From the NCBI RefSeq assembly GCF_009862785.1, contig NZ_WWHU01000001.1, positions 3,844,001 to 3,908,000 of the forward strand: DNA of 64,000 nucleotides, read 5' to 3'. Positions 17,387 through 25,648 of the stretch are shown here, one piece after another. Numbering within the stretch: position 1 is the stretch's first letter; every line of letters begins with the position of its first letter. The DNA is from Gordonia sp. SID5947. Its GTDB lineage: Bacteria > Actinomycetota > Actinomycetes > Mycobacteriales > Mycobacteriaceae. The notes beneath the pieces are model-generated. The model was not told the DNA's origin. It saw nothing but the letters and a program-made list of their open reading frames with translations, and ran no database searches. The translations under genes were made by a program, and so were the position numbers.

Positions 17387-18280
17387 TCAGGGCCGGTCGG
17401 TCTCAGAGATTTCAGCGGAGGCCATCGGGCCGCGAAGCCGCCCGTACACGGCCGCCAGATCTGCATCGGTTCCGAAATCTTCCATGGCGGAGCCGAGTTG
17501 GCGGGCGGCCGCACCGACAGCCAGCGCGTCGACGCCGGCTGCCGTCATGGCAGTGTGTACGCCCTGAATTCCGGCATGGTAGACGTCGAGCGCTGCGAGT
17601 CTGGCGGAATAGTCGCTGTCACCGACGCTCGCCGCCAGTGATTCGAGCATCTGCGCGATTGTCGGAAAGCCCAGTGCGAAGCCTGCAATCGTGTCTTTCG
17701 CAGGGATGCCGTGACTGGCTGCGTACGCCGCGGCCTCCATTGCGGCAACGAGCAACGGGGTGCTGAAGGCCAGTCCGATATGGTCCATCACGCACGCCCA
17801 GCCGGGCTCTGAACCCCAGTACTGGGTGTCGCCGGACATCCCGGCGAGCAACTCACCGTGTCGGTCCCACGCGGACTCCGACCCGGAGTACTGGATACTG
17901 CCTTCCGGGGTGCCGATCTGGTTCGGGTAGTTCAGGATCACGCCGTCGAGGTACTCCCCGCCGAGTTTCTCGACCACGCCGGCGAGCCGTACGGCCTCCT
18001 CCGGTGCGCCTGTCGAGAAGTTGACCACGGCTCGGCCGACCAGGGAATCCTGCGGGAGAAGGGCGGCCACGGTGTCATAACCGACCAGGACAGTGATGAC
18101 GATCGGACTCGACGCGATCGCGTCCAGTGCGGTGTCTGCCCTGACGGCGCCCTGCGCGACGAGATCGTCGGTCTTCGACCCGGTCCGGTTCCATACCGTC
18201 ACCGTTGACCCGGAAGCCAGCAGATGAGAGGCGATCGCCGCTCCCATCCTGCCCATACCCAGCACAGCGACGTCGGTCAT
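17387..18280 (-). CDS. NAD(P)-dependent imine-reductase-like / 3-hydroxyisobutyrate-dehydrogenase-family oxidoreductase
   Basis: 297 aa beginning with the Rossmann motif VAVLGMGRMGAAIA and the NADP-type VWNRTGSK turn. The segment YLDGVILNYPNQIGTPEGSIQYSG matches the imine reductase (IRED) subfamily better than beta-hydroxyacid dehydrogenases, and the Asp in CVMDHIGLAF sits where IREDs place a catalytic residue, with no obvious HIBADH lysine. It would reduce cyclic imines or similar C=N/C=O groups. The ATG at 18280 has GGAGAAG just upstream. Confidence 0.85.
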   Translation of the reverse strand: MTDVAVLGMGRMGAAIASHLLASGSTVTVWNRTGSKTDDLVAQGAVRADTALDAIASSPIVITVLVGYDTVAALLPQDSLVGRAVVNFSTGAPEEAVRLAGVVEKLGGEYLDGVILNYPNQIGTPEGSIQYSGSESAWDRHGELLAGMSGDTQYWGSEPGWACVMDHIGLAFSTPLLVAAMEAAAYAASHGIPAKDTIAGFALGFPTIAQMLESLAASVGDSDYSARLAALDVYHAGIQGVHTAMTAAGVDALAVGAAARQLGSAMEDFGTDADLAAVYGRLRGPMASAEISETDRP

Positions 18281-18552
18281 CAACTTCTCCGTTCTCGTGG
18301 TCGTCGACGGTCCCCGTGTTCGGTTCCAGAAGGGCTGAGACGACATGAATTGTGATTGGTGACAGGAGCTACCGAAAGTTCTCGGCGCTCGAGAGTTGCC
18401 GCGGGCCAGTGCTTTCCATACGATTGGCGGCCTTCCGATTGCAATGGAGACCGGCCGGGTCGTGCCACAACCGCGGTATGGCCGGTTACGACCAACTGGT
18501 CGAAAAAATGGACACCCATCCCGCCAGCACCGCAGAGGGCGACAATCTTCAC
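18280..18552 (-). pseudogene. Possible truncated Rossmann-fold gene remnant (90 aa)
   Basis: GTG start at 18552 with a GGAGG Shine-Dalgarno 4 nt upstream. The first ~30 residues (KIVALCGAGGMGVHFFDQLV) look like the beginning of an NAD(P)-binding fold, but the rest becomes Arg/Ser-rich and shows no domain before the frame ends at the start of the imine-reductase-like gene. It could be the 5' fragment of a decayed dehydrogenase or a chance frame; the good ribosome-binding site favours the former. Confidence 0.35.
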
Positions 18553-18658
18553 TGAACCTCCGGAGTTGAATCGGGATCAGGCGACGTGACGTCTTCGTCT
18601 ACCGAATCGGTTGTGAACCCATCGGCCCACGAGGAGCCCTTGCCGCGAGCAGAACGAT

Positions 18659-18668
18659 ATTCTAGAAT
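18659..18668. promoter_or_regulatory. Palindromic operator ATTCTAGAAT, copy 3
   Basis: 10-bp palindrome in a GATATTCTAGAATTGG context, 175 bp before the SDR gene at 18844 and about 14 kb from copy 1. The long leader between it and the SDR (18669-18843) holds no other recognisable gene. Confidence 0.55.
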
Positions 18669-18843
18669 TGGTTCAACGGCAACCCTCACTCGCGTGTGCA
18701 CAAGAAGCTCGGCCGCCAGTTTGATCGAATGTTCGTTTTGCTACCGGACTGGGTCGGAGACATGCCCAGTGAACGCGAGTGTCGTCGTGCAATCCATGCC
18801 GGAGGCGCGTCTGGATCGACTTCCCGACCTCGGATGAAAAGAG

Positions 18844-19617
18844 ATGAGACCCATGCTGCTCGAGAACAAAGTTGCTCTGGTGACCGGCGGTGCGCGCGGA
18901 CAGGGCGCCTCCCATGCTCGGCACCTCGCCGATGAGGGTGCACGAGTCATCGTCACCGACGTCCTCGACGACGAGGGCAAGGCGACTGCTGAGAAGATCG
19001 TCGATGGAGGTGGGCTCGCGGAGTACGTCCGTCTGGACGTCCGCGACACGGCTCAGTGGGCGAGCGTGACCGAGGACATCGCCGTGCGGTGGGGAGCCAT
19101 CGACGTACTGGTCAACAACGCGGGAATCTGCGAGTTGTCGACCGTCGAGGAGACGTCGGATGAGGAGTGGCACGACGTCCTCGACACCAACGCGGGCGGC
19201 GTCTTTCGCGGGTGTCGGGCCGTTGTCCCGATCATGAAGCGAAACGGCGGCGGCACCATCGTGAACACCGCTTCGGTCCAGGCGATCAGGGGTACGTTCG
19301 GCTACCTTGCGTACCAGACGAGCAAGGCGGCCGTACTGGGTATCACTCGGTCCGTCGCCCTGACCCATTCGTATGACAACATCCGTGTCAACGCAATCGC
19401 ACCGTCAGTGGTCGACACCGCGATGTTCGAAAAAGAGATGGAACACTTCAAGCAGAATGAGCTGTTCAGCTTCGACGACTGGCTCAGTGCCCAGCCGATC
19501 AGCCGAATCGCCAAACCGGAAGAGGTCTCCAAGATGGTGATTTTCCTGGCCAGCGATCTGTCGTCGTATTCCACGGGCGGGATCTTCACAGTGGACGGCG
19601 GGCTCCTGGCGGGCTGA
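18844..19617 (+). CDS. SDR-family oxidoreductase (3-alpha/20-beta-hydroxysteroid dehydrogenase-like)
   Basis: 257-aa classical SDR. It has TGGARGQGASHARHLA (cofactor site), NNAG (about 93), NTASVQAI and the catalytic YLAYQTSKAA, ending IFTVDGGLLAG. The TGGARGQG variant and C-terminal extension are typical of actinobacterial hydroxysteroid or alcohol dehydrogenases, but the substrate cannot be fixed. ATGs at 18844 and 18853 are both possible. The upstream ATTCTAGAAT site links it to the regulator at 4.0-4.6 kb. Confidence 0.87.
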   Translation: MRPMLLENKVALVTGGARGQGASHARHLADEGARVIVTDVLDDEGKATAEKIVDGGGLAEYVRLDVRDTAQWASVTEDIAVRWGAIDVLVNNAGICELSTVEETSDEEWHDVLDTNAGGVFRGCRAVVPIMKRNGGGTIVNTASVQAIRGTFGYLAYQTSKAAVLGITRSVALTHSYDNIRVNAIAPSVVDTAMFEKEMEHFKQNELFSFDDWLSAQPISRIAKPEEVSKMVIFLASDLSSYSTGGIFTVDGGLLAG

Positions 19618-19661
19618 CCGGGGTGACGTGACGTCCGAGGTCGACTGGGCACAGACTGCAA

Positions 19662-19696
19662 CTGCAGGCCGAGCGATGTTCTCGCTCGGCCTGCAG
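19662..19696 (+). terminator. Hairpin terminator after SDR gene
   Basis: Perfect 15-bp arms (19662-19676 and 19682-19696) with a 5-nt loop, 45 nt after the SDR stop. No T-tract follows. The remaining bases to 19884 hold only weaker GC-rich inverted repeats. Confidence 0.65.
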
Positions 19697-19884
19697 TCTG
19701 CGCTTCGCCCCCCAGGCGTCCACGGGTACGTGATCCGTAATACGAACCGACGGACGGCCGGCTGAGCACAGCCGTCCGGTCGACGGTTCGAACGACGCAG
19801 TCCCGATTGCAACCGCACCAGTATTCAAGAACCTGCCCGTAGTCGCCATACAGCCTCGGGTTCGACACAGTGGAGGAAGAATCT

Positions 19885-20214
19885 GTGAAGTTGGCTGGTC
19901 CAGTGAGCCGCCGCTCGCACTTCAATGTCATGACCGAGTGCAGCGTCCTTCCCGGCTGCGAAACTGAGGTGCTCGGACATCTCGCGGAGCTGGCCTTGGC
20001 CACCCGAATTGAGCCGGGCAGCATTGGATACGACTACTTCCAGAGTGTCGAGAATCCGCGCCATATCCTGATCGTCGAACGATACGTAACCGAGGCCGAC
20101 TTCAGCGTCCATTTGGCGTCCGCGCACTTCGCTGTCCTCGGCAAGGCGCTGATCAATCCGCTCCTGGCCGATCGCAAGGTGCTCACCTTCAAAGGTGACG
20201 GACCGACGCGCTGA
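19885..20214 (+). CDS. Antibiotic-biosynthesis-monooxygenase (ABM) domain protein
   Basis: 109-aa single ferredoxin-like ABM domain, as in YgiN-type quinol monooxygenases and small dimeric oxygenases. Typical segments are SHFNVMTECSVLPGCE, EPGSIGYDYFQSVENP and IVERYVTEADFSVHLASAHF. The GTG at 19885 is chosen because GGAGGA lies 7 nt upstream; a GTG at 19870 is the alternative. Such enzymes oxygenate reactive carbonyl or quinol compounds without cofactor; the substrate here is unknown. Confidence 0.8.
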   Translation: MKLAGPVSRRSHFNVMTECSVLPGCETEVLGHLAELALATRIEPGSIGYDYFQSVENPRHILIVERYVTEADFSVHLASAHFAVLGKALINPLLADRKVLTFKGDGPTR

Positions 20215-20534
20215 CTCCGGTCTCGCGAATCACCACGCCCGTCACCGACAACCATCGGATCGCCGATCAGTCTGCAGGGCAATGTGAGTGGCAGGTCCCA
20301 ATAGCGGGCCAGGCGGTTCCAGAGGCAGTTCCTGCATGGCGGGGTGTACCCAGCAGTGTAGCGGCCTGGTCCGGTAGCCCAGTGCTGATCGTCGGTGTCG
20401 GTGGTTTGAAGTCGCCGACAGCGGCGCGAGCCTCGAGTAGCGACTCTTGTCTCCCGTAGCGCGTCTTTCTCGAAGCCCCGTCCCATGCACGGACGGACGC
20501 TATCGGTCAGAAGATGGCGCCCGTAGGCAGGCCG

Positions 20535-20970
20535 GTGCCACGAAGATTGGGGAGTCTCGTTGAGAGTGAGGATGATTCGACCGCTGGCACTTCCTCCGAT
20601 ACGCGTGATGGACGTGTACAACGGGTAGAAGAAGCCGGACTGTTCCCATGGAAGTTTGAGCACCGCGGCCGTGTACCGGGCGATCACGCCACGGTGGCAG
20701 AACACCGCGACCACCTGCTTGGGATGACGGGCGACCATGGCGTCGATCGCGGTGACGATGCGTTCGTGAAAAGTGTCGAGGGGCTCGTAACAGTCGGGCC
20801 ACTCCGTGGCCCGAGATCGGCTCGGTCTGCAAGTATTCCGCGAGCCGTTCGGCCTGCTCGTGCCCACGAGGGTCGAGGTCGGGATCTGCATAGCCTTCTC
20901 CGGCGGCGAAGCGCACGGGAAGACCGTGTCTGGTCAGGATACGTTCGGTCAGTGCTGGACTCTCATTTCC
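20535..20970 (-). pseudogene. Decayed histidine-phosphatase (phosphoglycerate-mutase-like) gene
   Basis: Two fragments in different frames. The upstream one (about 20970-20810) has the family's N-terminus LTRHGLPVR (RHG catalytic motif) through PRGHEQAERLAEYLQTEPI. The downstream one (about 20830-20545) has DTFHERIVTAIDAMVARHPKQVVAVFCHRGVIARYT and ITRIGG, carrying the second catalytic His. About 70 residues expected between them are missing and the frame changes near 20800-20830, so this is an internal deletion with frameshift. The C-terminal frame also has no stop where the family normally ends. The rest of 20215-21071 holds nothing I recognise. Confidence 0.7.
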
Positions 20971-21043
20971 GCCGGCCGGCGATGTAGCTGGACGTGGTGA
21001 GCAGGGATTCGTATCGCGTTTCACAACCAACGCCACTGCATGA

Positions 21044-21055
21044 ACGAACATTCGT
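21044..21055. promoter_or_regulatory. Inverted repeat ACGAA-CA-TTCGT upstream of nitroreductase
   Basis: 5-bp arms with a 2-bp spacer, immediately followed by TAATAT (21058-21063), a good -10 hexamer whose start site would fall at or just before the ATG at 21072. The transcript is therefore probably leaderless and the repeat would act as an operator in the spacer region. Confidence 0.45.
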
Positions 21056-21071
21056 GATAATATCGCCGCCT

Positions 21072-21692
21072 ATGGTGTCCCTCCTCGATCTCGGCCCTGA
21101 CCAGCTGTTGACCACGACCCGCTCGGTGCGGAAGCGCTTGGACCTCGAGCGTCCGGTTCCGTTGGAATTGGTCGAGGAAGCGTTGACGGTCGCGCTGCAG
21201 GCCCCGTCGGGTAGCAACTTGCAGAGTTGGCACTGGATCGTTCTCACCGACGAGGATACGAAAAGGCGTGTGGCCGAGTTGTACTCACGCTCCTACGAAC
21301 TGTATTCGGCCAACCGGGAGCGGGTTGACGAAACGGCTCGTCGCGTAGGAGCGAGTTCGCAGTATCTCGCAGATACGATGGCCGAGGTCCCTGTCCTGGT
21401 GATCGGCGCGATCGACATCGGCGGTGAACTCCCTGCGGGCAATCAGAGCAGTATCTGGGGTTCGCTACTGCCCGGCGCCTGGAGTCTCGCGTTGGCCCTG
21501 CGCGCACGTGGTCTCGGATCAGCCTGGACCACACTGCATCTGGCCTACGAGCGAGAGATCTCACAGTTGCTCGGCATTCCTGACGGTGTGCACCAGGGCG
21601 TACTGATGCCTGTCGCGTACACGAAGGGGACCGACTTCAGGCCGGCGGGACGCAGGCCACTGGCGGACGTGTTGCATCATAACCGCTGGTGA
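21072..21692 (+). CDS. Nitroreductase-family flavoprotein
   Basis: 206-aa FMN-dependent NAD(P)H oxidoreductase of the nitroreductase fold. The N-terminal TTRSVRKRLDLERPVP and ALQAPSGSNLQSWHWIVL bind the FMN phosphate; the central WGSLLPGAWSLALALRARGLGSAWTT and LGIPDGVHQGVLMPVAYT are typical. The ATG at 21072 follows a TAATAT -10 element so closely that a leaderless mRNA is likely. It may act on nitro, quinone or enone compounds. Confidence 0.85.
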   Translation: MVSLLDLGPDQLLTTTRSVRKRLDLERPVPLELVEEALTVALQAPSGSNLQSWHWIVLTDEDTKRRVAELYSRSYELYSANRERVDETARRVGASSQYLADTMAEVPVLVIGAIDIGGELPAGNQSSIWGSLLPGAWSLALALRARGLGSAWTTLHLAYEREISQLLGIPDGVHQGVLMPVAYTKGTDFRPAGRRPLADVLHHNRW

Positions 21693-21801
21693 CCAACGAG
21701 GCGCCCGGCAACTCGCGGGGCGGGTGTAGTCGGGGCGAGTCGGATCCACCCGGCGGAGTTCGTATTCAAGGGTTTCTGGTCGAGAGGGCGAGGCTACAAC
21801 A

Positions 21802-22215
21802 ATGGCGACGATGGACACTCCGGAGATGCAGAACCTCCTGCATGAACCACACGTGGCGGTGCTGGCAATCGAGCGCGCCACGAAACCGCCGCTGATGGTA
21901 CCGATGTGGTACGGCGTCGAGCAGAGTGGCAACATCTTCTTCTGTACCGAGGAAGAGACACTCAAGACCCGACTGATCCGGCGGACCGGGCGGGTGTCGT
22001 TCCTGGTTCAGCGAACGACCATGCCATACAGCTACGTCGGCATCGAGGGGGCGGTCACGGAGCGCCCCGCTTCAGCAGACGATGTCCGGTCGGTCTCTGC
22101 GCGCTACCTCGACCCGGCGACCCTCGACGCGTACGTTTCGACTGTCAATATCGGGCGTACCATCCGGTTTGATCTCACGCCGACGAAGGTCAGGGCCGTC
22201 GACCTCTCGAGTTGA
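21802..22215 (+). CDS. PPOX-class flavin/F420-dependent oxidoreductase
   Basis: 137-aa split-barrel flavin-binding protein (pyridoxamine-phosphate-oxidase-like). Features are LLHEPHVAVLAIERATKPPLMVPMWY at the start, the FFCTEEETLKTRLIRRTGRVSFLVQ core and ARYLDPATLDAYV near the end. Many actinobacterial members use F420 or FMN and reduce or oxidise small organic molecules. It follows the nitroreductase by 109 bp in the same direction and is convergent with the aldolase gene. Confidence 0.8.
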   Translation: MATMDTPEMQNLLHEPHVAVLAIERATKPPLMVPMWYGVEQSGNIFFCTEEETLKTRLIRRTGRVSFLVQRTTMPYSYVGIEGAVTERPASADDVRSVSARYLDPATLDAYVSTVNIGRTIRFDLTPTKVRAVDLSS

Positions 22216-22280
22216 CTGCCGGTCGGTTCTGATGTGGACGGACCGGCCGGCCTCGGCTATGCCGAACTTCGAGAGTGTGG

Positions 22281-23036
22281 TCAGGTCAACAACTCCGGTT
22301 GATCCGCGACGATCCATTCCAGAAGCGGGTTGAACTGTAGCTCGCCGGTCGATTCCAGGCCCACCTGCTCGTAGGTCAGCTTGGCGGTGATCGGGTCGAT
22401 GAGTACCGGGTCGCCCGCCGCCATCGCCAAGAGCTGCGCCTGGCACGAGCGCTCCATCGTGATGAACCACCATGCTGCCGATTCCACGGTACGTCCGACG
22501 GTGAGCAATCCGTGGTTCGCCAGGACCACGGCTTTTCGCGCGCCGAGAGTTTCGGCGATACGACGACCCTCACCGGTCTCGTGCACGACACCCGTGCAGT
22601 CGTTGAACACCGCGTGGTCCTGGAAGAACGCGCAGGCGTCCTGTGTCAACGGCAGTAATTCGACGCGCAACGCGGACAGCGCTTTTCCATGGACGGAATG
22701 CGAATGACTCGCAGCGACGACATCGGGTCTGGCGGCGTGGATCTGGGAGTGGATGGCAAATGCCGCTCGATTGACGGGACGATCGCCCTGTACGACTTCA
22801 CCGTCATGGTCGACGAGGATGAGGTCGCTCACGGTGATGCGACTGAAGTGCATACCGAACGGATTGACCCAGAAGCAGTCGCGGCGCAGCGGATCGCGAG
22901 CAGTGATGTGGCCGGCGACTCCTTCGCTGAATCCGAAACGCCCGAAGATCCGGAAGGACGCGGCCAGAATCTGTTTGCGGTGCAGGCGTTCCCGCTCGAG
23001 GTCGTTCTGCGAACCGTCGACGAGAACGCTTCCCAT
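22281..23036 (-). CDS. Class II aldolase/adducin-family protein
   Basis: 251-aa protein of the fuculose-1-phosphate-aldolase/adducin fold. A typical N-terminal start (FGRFGFSEGVAGHITARDP), zinc-binding HSHSVHGKALS (about 105) and LANHGLLTVGRTVESAAWWF (third His) are present. Members include sugar-phosphate aldolases and decarboxylase-like enzymes; the dehydratase or decarboxylase type is common in catabolic clusters. It is divergent from the cupin/acetoacetate-decarboxylase pair and probably shares a regulatory region (23037-23175). Confidence 0.85.
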   Translation of the reverse strand: MGSVLVDGSQNDLERERLHRKQILAASFRIFGRFGFSEGVAGHITARDPLRRDCFWVNPFGMHFSRITVSDLILVDHDGEVVQGDRPVNRAAFAIHSQIHAARPDVVAASHSHSVHGKALSALRVELLPLTQDACAFFQDHAVFNDCTGVVHETGEGRRIAETLGARKAVVLANHGLLTVGRTVESAAWWFITMERSCQAQLLAMAAGDPVLIDPITAKLTYEQVGLESTGELQFNPLLEWIVADQPELLT

Positions 23037-23175
23037 GGCATCGCTCCTGTGCTTGGTGACGAGGACCTCGACCGATTCTGCGCGGTCGATGTTGCGTGAG
23101 TCACTGAACTACAAGTATGTTAACGAACGAACGCATTGTTATAGCGTTTTCACCCATCGAAAGGGCTGGAGCCAA

Positions 23176-23517
23176 GTGACAAGTCTCGTGATCGACCCCA
23201 CCGTCGTCGACATGCACCCGTACCCGGTAGAGCCCGAGCGGATCACTCCCGGCACCGAGGCGACTGCGAATGTGCTCTGGGATCGCGAGGGAGGCAACGA
23301 GCTCGGTGCTGTGTGGCAGATGACACCCGGCGTGCTCGAGGGTGTGAAGGCCGAGGAGACCTTCATCGTCATCAGCGGTCGGGCGACCATCGAGTTCGAG
23401 GACGGACGCGTCAGCGAGATCGGGCCCGGATCGGTCGGCGTCTTCTTCGAGAAGGATTCCACCCGCTGGACCGTCCACGAGACGCTGCGAAAGATCATCG
23501 TCCGGCCGGCGCGGTAA
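23176..23517 (+). CDS. Cupin-domain protein
   Basis: 113-aa single cupin. The two conserved motifs read as GVLEGVKAEETFIVISGRATIEFEDG and SVGVFFEKDSTRWTVHETLRKI, a variant close to the DUF861/ureidoglycolate-type cupins that lacks the usual first HxH pair. The GTG at 23176 follows AAAGGGCTGGAG. It is 35 bp upstream of the acetoacetate-decarboxylase-like gene and likely cotranscribed. It may be an isomerase or metal-dependent lyase, or only a binding protein. Confidence 0.78.
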   Translation: MTSLVIDPTVVDMHPYPVEPERITPGTEATANVLWDREGGNELGAVWQMTPGVLEGVKAEETFIVISGRATIEFEDGRVSEIGPGSVGVFFEKDSTRWTVHETLRKIIVRPAR

Positions 23518-23552
23518 CGACTGACCCGTCCGCGGGCTCGAGGAGAATTCAG

Positions 23553-24350
23553 ATGACGTACGACTTACGGGTTGACATGCCGGCCAGCTTCGGACCGTCG
23601 GCGATGCCTGCTGTGAGCCGGGGTGGCACCGGGTGGGTTGCGGGGGTGTCGTTCGAGACCGAACGTGAGGCGCTCGCAGACCTACTGCCGCCCTTCTACG
23701 AACTCACCGAGACCCCGACAGTGCAACTCAGTTACGCGCGGTTGGACGAGGTCGACTGGCTCGGTGGCCGCAGTTACAGCCTGCTCGCCGTCAATATCCC
23801 TGTCGTCTATCGAGGCGAGCAGCAGACGATTGCGGGTCCTTTCGCGTCGGTCGTCTGGGAGGACGACTGTCATTCGATCATCGCCGGTCGGGACTACCTT
23901 GGAATTCCCAAGCTCTATGCCGACATCCCAGAGGTGGCGGTGGGGGAGTCGGCGTTCCGGGTGAGCTGCTCGCTGTATGGAACCGAGTTGCTCGGCATCA
24001 CCTTCTCCGACATGGAACCCATGGCGCAGGAGGTCGTCGACTACGCAAGCGCGGAGTCCTCGACCTGGCATTGGCTGGGATGGAAGCATGTTCCCGGAAC
24101 ACCGCTGGAAGGGGCGGTTGCCGAACCGGATGCGAGCTACCCGACGATCGTCACGCAGGGCAACACCTACGACCAGGGGTGGCGAGGTTCAGCTGACATC
24201 GCCTTCAACGCGGACAGCGTCGGCATCCCGATCTCGGGACGGATCGCGAATCGCCTCGCGCAGCTTCCGATCCTCCGGGTCGACAGTGCGATGGCATTTC
24301 ATGTGATCGACCGGTACCTCGATCGCAGTGCAACCCGCCGCCTGGAGTAA
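23553..24350 (+). CDS. Acetoacetate-decarboxylase-family protein
   Basis: 265-aa ADC-fold protein. The segment IIAGRDYLGIPKLYADIPEV matches the active-site region of acetoacetate decarboxylase, where the Lys forms the Schiff base. The ATG at 23553 has AGGAGA 6 nt upstream. ADC-fold relatives also act as aldolase-dehydratases and decarboxylases on larger keto acids. With a class II aldolase and a cupin next door, it suggests breakdown of a beta-keto or polyoxygenated acid. A perfect hairpin terminator follows. Confidence 0.85.
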   Translation: MTYDLRVDMPASFGPSAMPAVSRGGTGWVAGVSFETEREALADLLPPFYELTETPTVQLSYARLDEVDWLGGRSYSLLAVNIPVVYRGEQQTIAGPFASVVWEDDCHSIIAGRDYLGIPKLYADIPEVAVGESAFRVSCSLYGTELLGITFSDMEPMAQEVVDYASAESSTWHWLGWKHVPGTPLEGAVAEPDASYPTIVTQGNTYDQGWRGSADIAFNADSVGIPISGRIANRLAQLPILRVDSAMAFHVIDRYLDRSATRRLE

Positions 24351-24406
24351 TCGCGTTGGCGACTCCGCGCTGAGGTTCACGTAGGGCTGACGAGATCCGC
24401 CCGGGT

Positions 24407-24441
24407 GAGGCGGCGACTCGAGAAGATCGAGTCGCCGCCTC
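24407..24441. terminator. Bidirectional hairpin terminator
   Basis: Perfect 15-bp stem (24407-24421 and 24427-24441) with a 5-nt loop, between the ADC-family gene and the convergent SurE-like gene. Confidence 0.8.
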
Positions 24442-24488
24442 GTTCGATTGTGTACGGCGTCAGCCCCGCGGACAGCGTGGCTGGCCGG

Positions 24489-25435
24489 CTATTTCAGCTC
24501 GGCAAGATAGTCCAGGTCGTCGGCGACGCCGCCTTGCTTCTGTGGGGCCTCGAGTTGGGTGATGGCGACGTACCCGGCCCGCATGGCTCCGAAGTCGGTT
24601 GCAGGGTCGTCGGCCGTACCTGCGCATGAGGGGACTGCCTCGAACTGACCGGGGGTGGTCTCCACATAGTCGACCTGGGCCGGGTCCACGTCGGCCGCGG
24701 TCAGTTTGGTTCCCTTGGCTTTACCCGCCGGGTACGTGACGTTCAACCCAACACCCGCCGGGAGCAGAGGACCTTCGCCATCGCGGTGACTGGCGATCGC
24801 AGCCACCAGCTCGCTGGTGTACGAGGCTGTTTCGGTGAAATCCAGGGGGGGTGCCGTTGTCTCGGGATCGCATTCGGCCGGGTCCTCGGTGCTGATCGCA
24901 ATCGCCGGAACACCCTGCTCGAGTGCTTCGATCGCCGCATTGACCGTGCCCGAATTGTTCGCGGCGCCACCGGTGTTGATGCCGTGATTGGCGCCGGACA
25001 CGACGAGGTCTGGTGCCTTGCCTTTGAACAGATGTGACAGTCCGAAGTGCACACTGTCGGACGGGGTGCCCCCCGCGGATTGGCCTCACTGGGGCCTACA
25101 GCCCAGACGTCGGCCCCGGCGTACTCGGGGTGTGTGGCGAGGTCGGGCCGGACCACGCCGACCGGCCCCCAGAATGTCTTCAGCCCCCCGACCCCGGACT
25201 GGTTGACGGCTGGGGCGGAGACGGTGACGGTATGTCCTTCTGCGCGCAGAGCGGCATAGACTGCGCGGATGCCGTCGGCATCCCATCCATCGTCGTTCGT
25301 GAGCAGGATGTTGAGGCCGGTCGTCGGCGCCGCGGAGTCGCGTGCGGGTGAGGAGTCGGCAGACTCCGTGGAGGTACTGCAACCCCCGACCAATAGTGCG
25401 GCAGCGAGAGTCGCGACCATCGAGGTTCGTTTCAT
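24489..25435 (-). pseudogene. SurE-like survival-protein lipoprotein, frameshifted
   Basis: N-terminal part from the ATG at 25435 has a lipoprotein signal (TLAAALLVGGCSTS lipobox) then the SurE metal-site motif LLTNDDGWDADGIRAVYAAL. C-terminal part is in another frame and continues VHFGLSHLFKGKAPDLVVSGANHGIN through the SurE core. The two join at the six-C tract 25069-25074 (G6 on the coding strand): one additional G would give NPRGGTPSDSVHFGL. SurE proteins are metal-dependent 5'/3'-nucleotidases; an exported, lipid-anchored form would act outside the membrane. It is either a real pseudogene or a one-base sequence error. Confidence 0.8.
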
Positions 25436-25648
25436 GTCATCCAATCTCTGTTGTGGCCACAGTGCGTGGCTCATTGGCAAGGTCTGTGGACCATTGAGAT
25501 CGCGCCCCATGTGGTCCGCCGGCCGCTTGGGGTCGTGCGGGGGTGGCTCCGAACCCGGCGACTGCCGCGGAATCGAGGCACCTGCACGTTCGCCCGCGTT
25601 GCAGGCGAGAGAACTGCCGGCAACGCGGGCGACATGCCTGCGGAGCGT

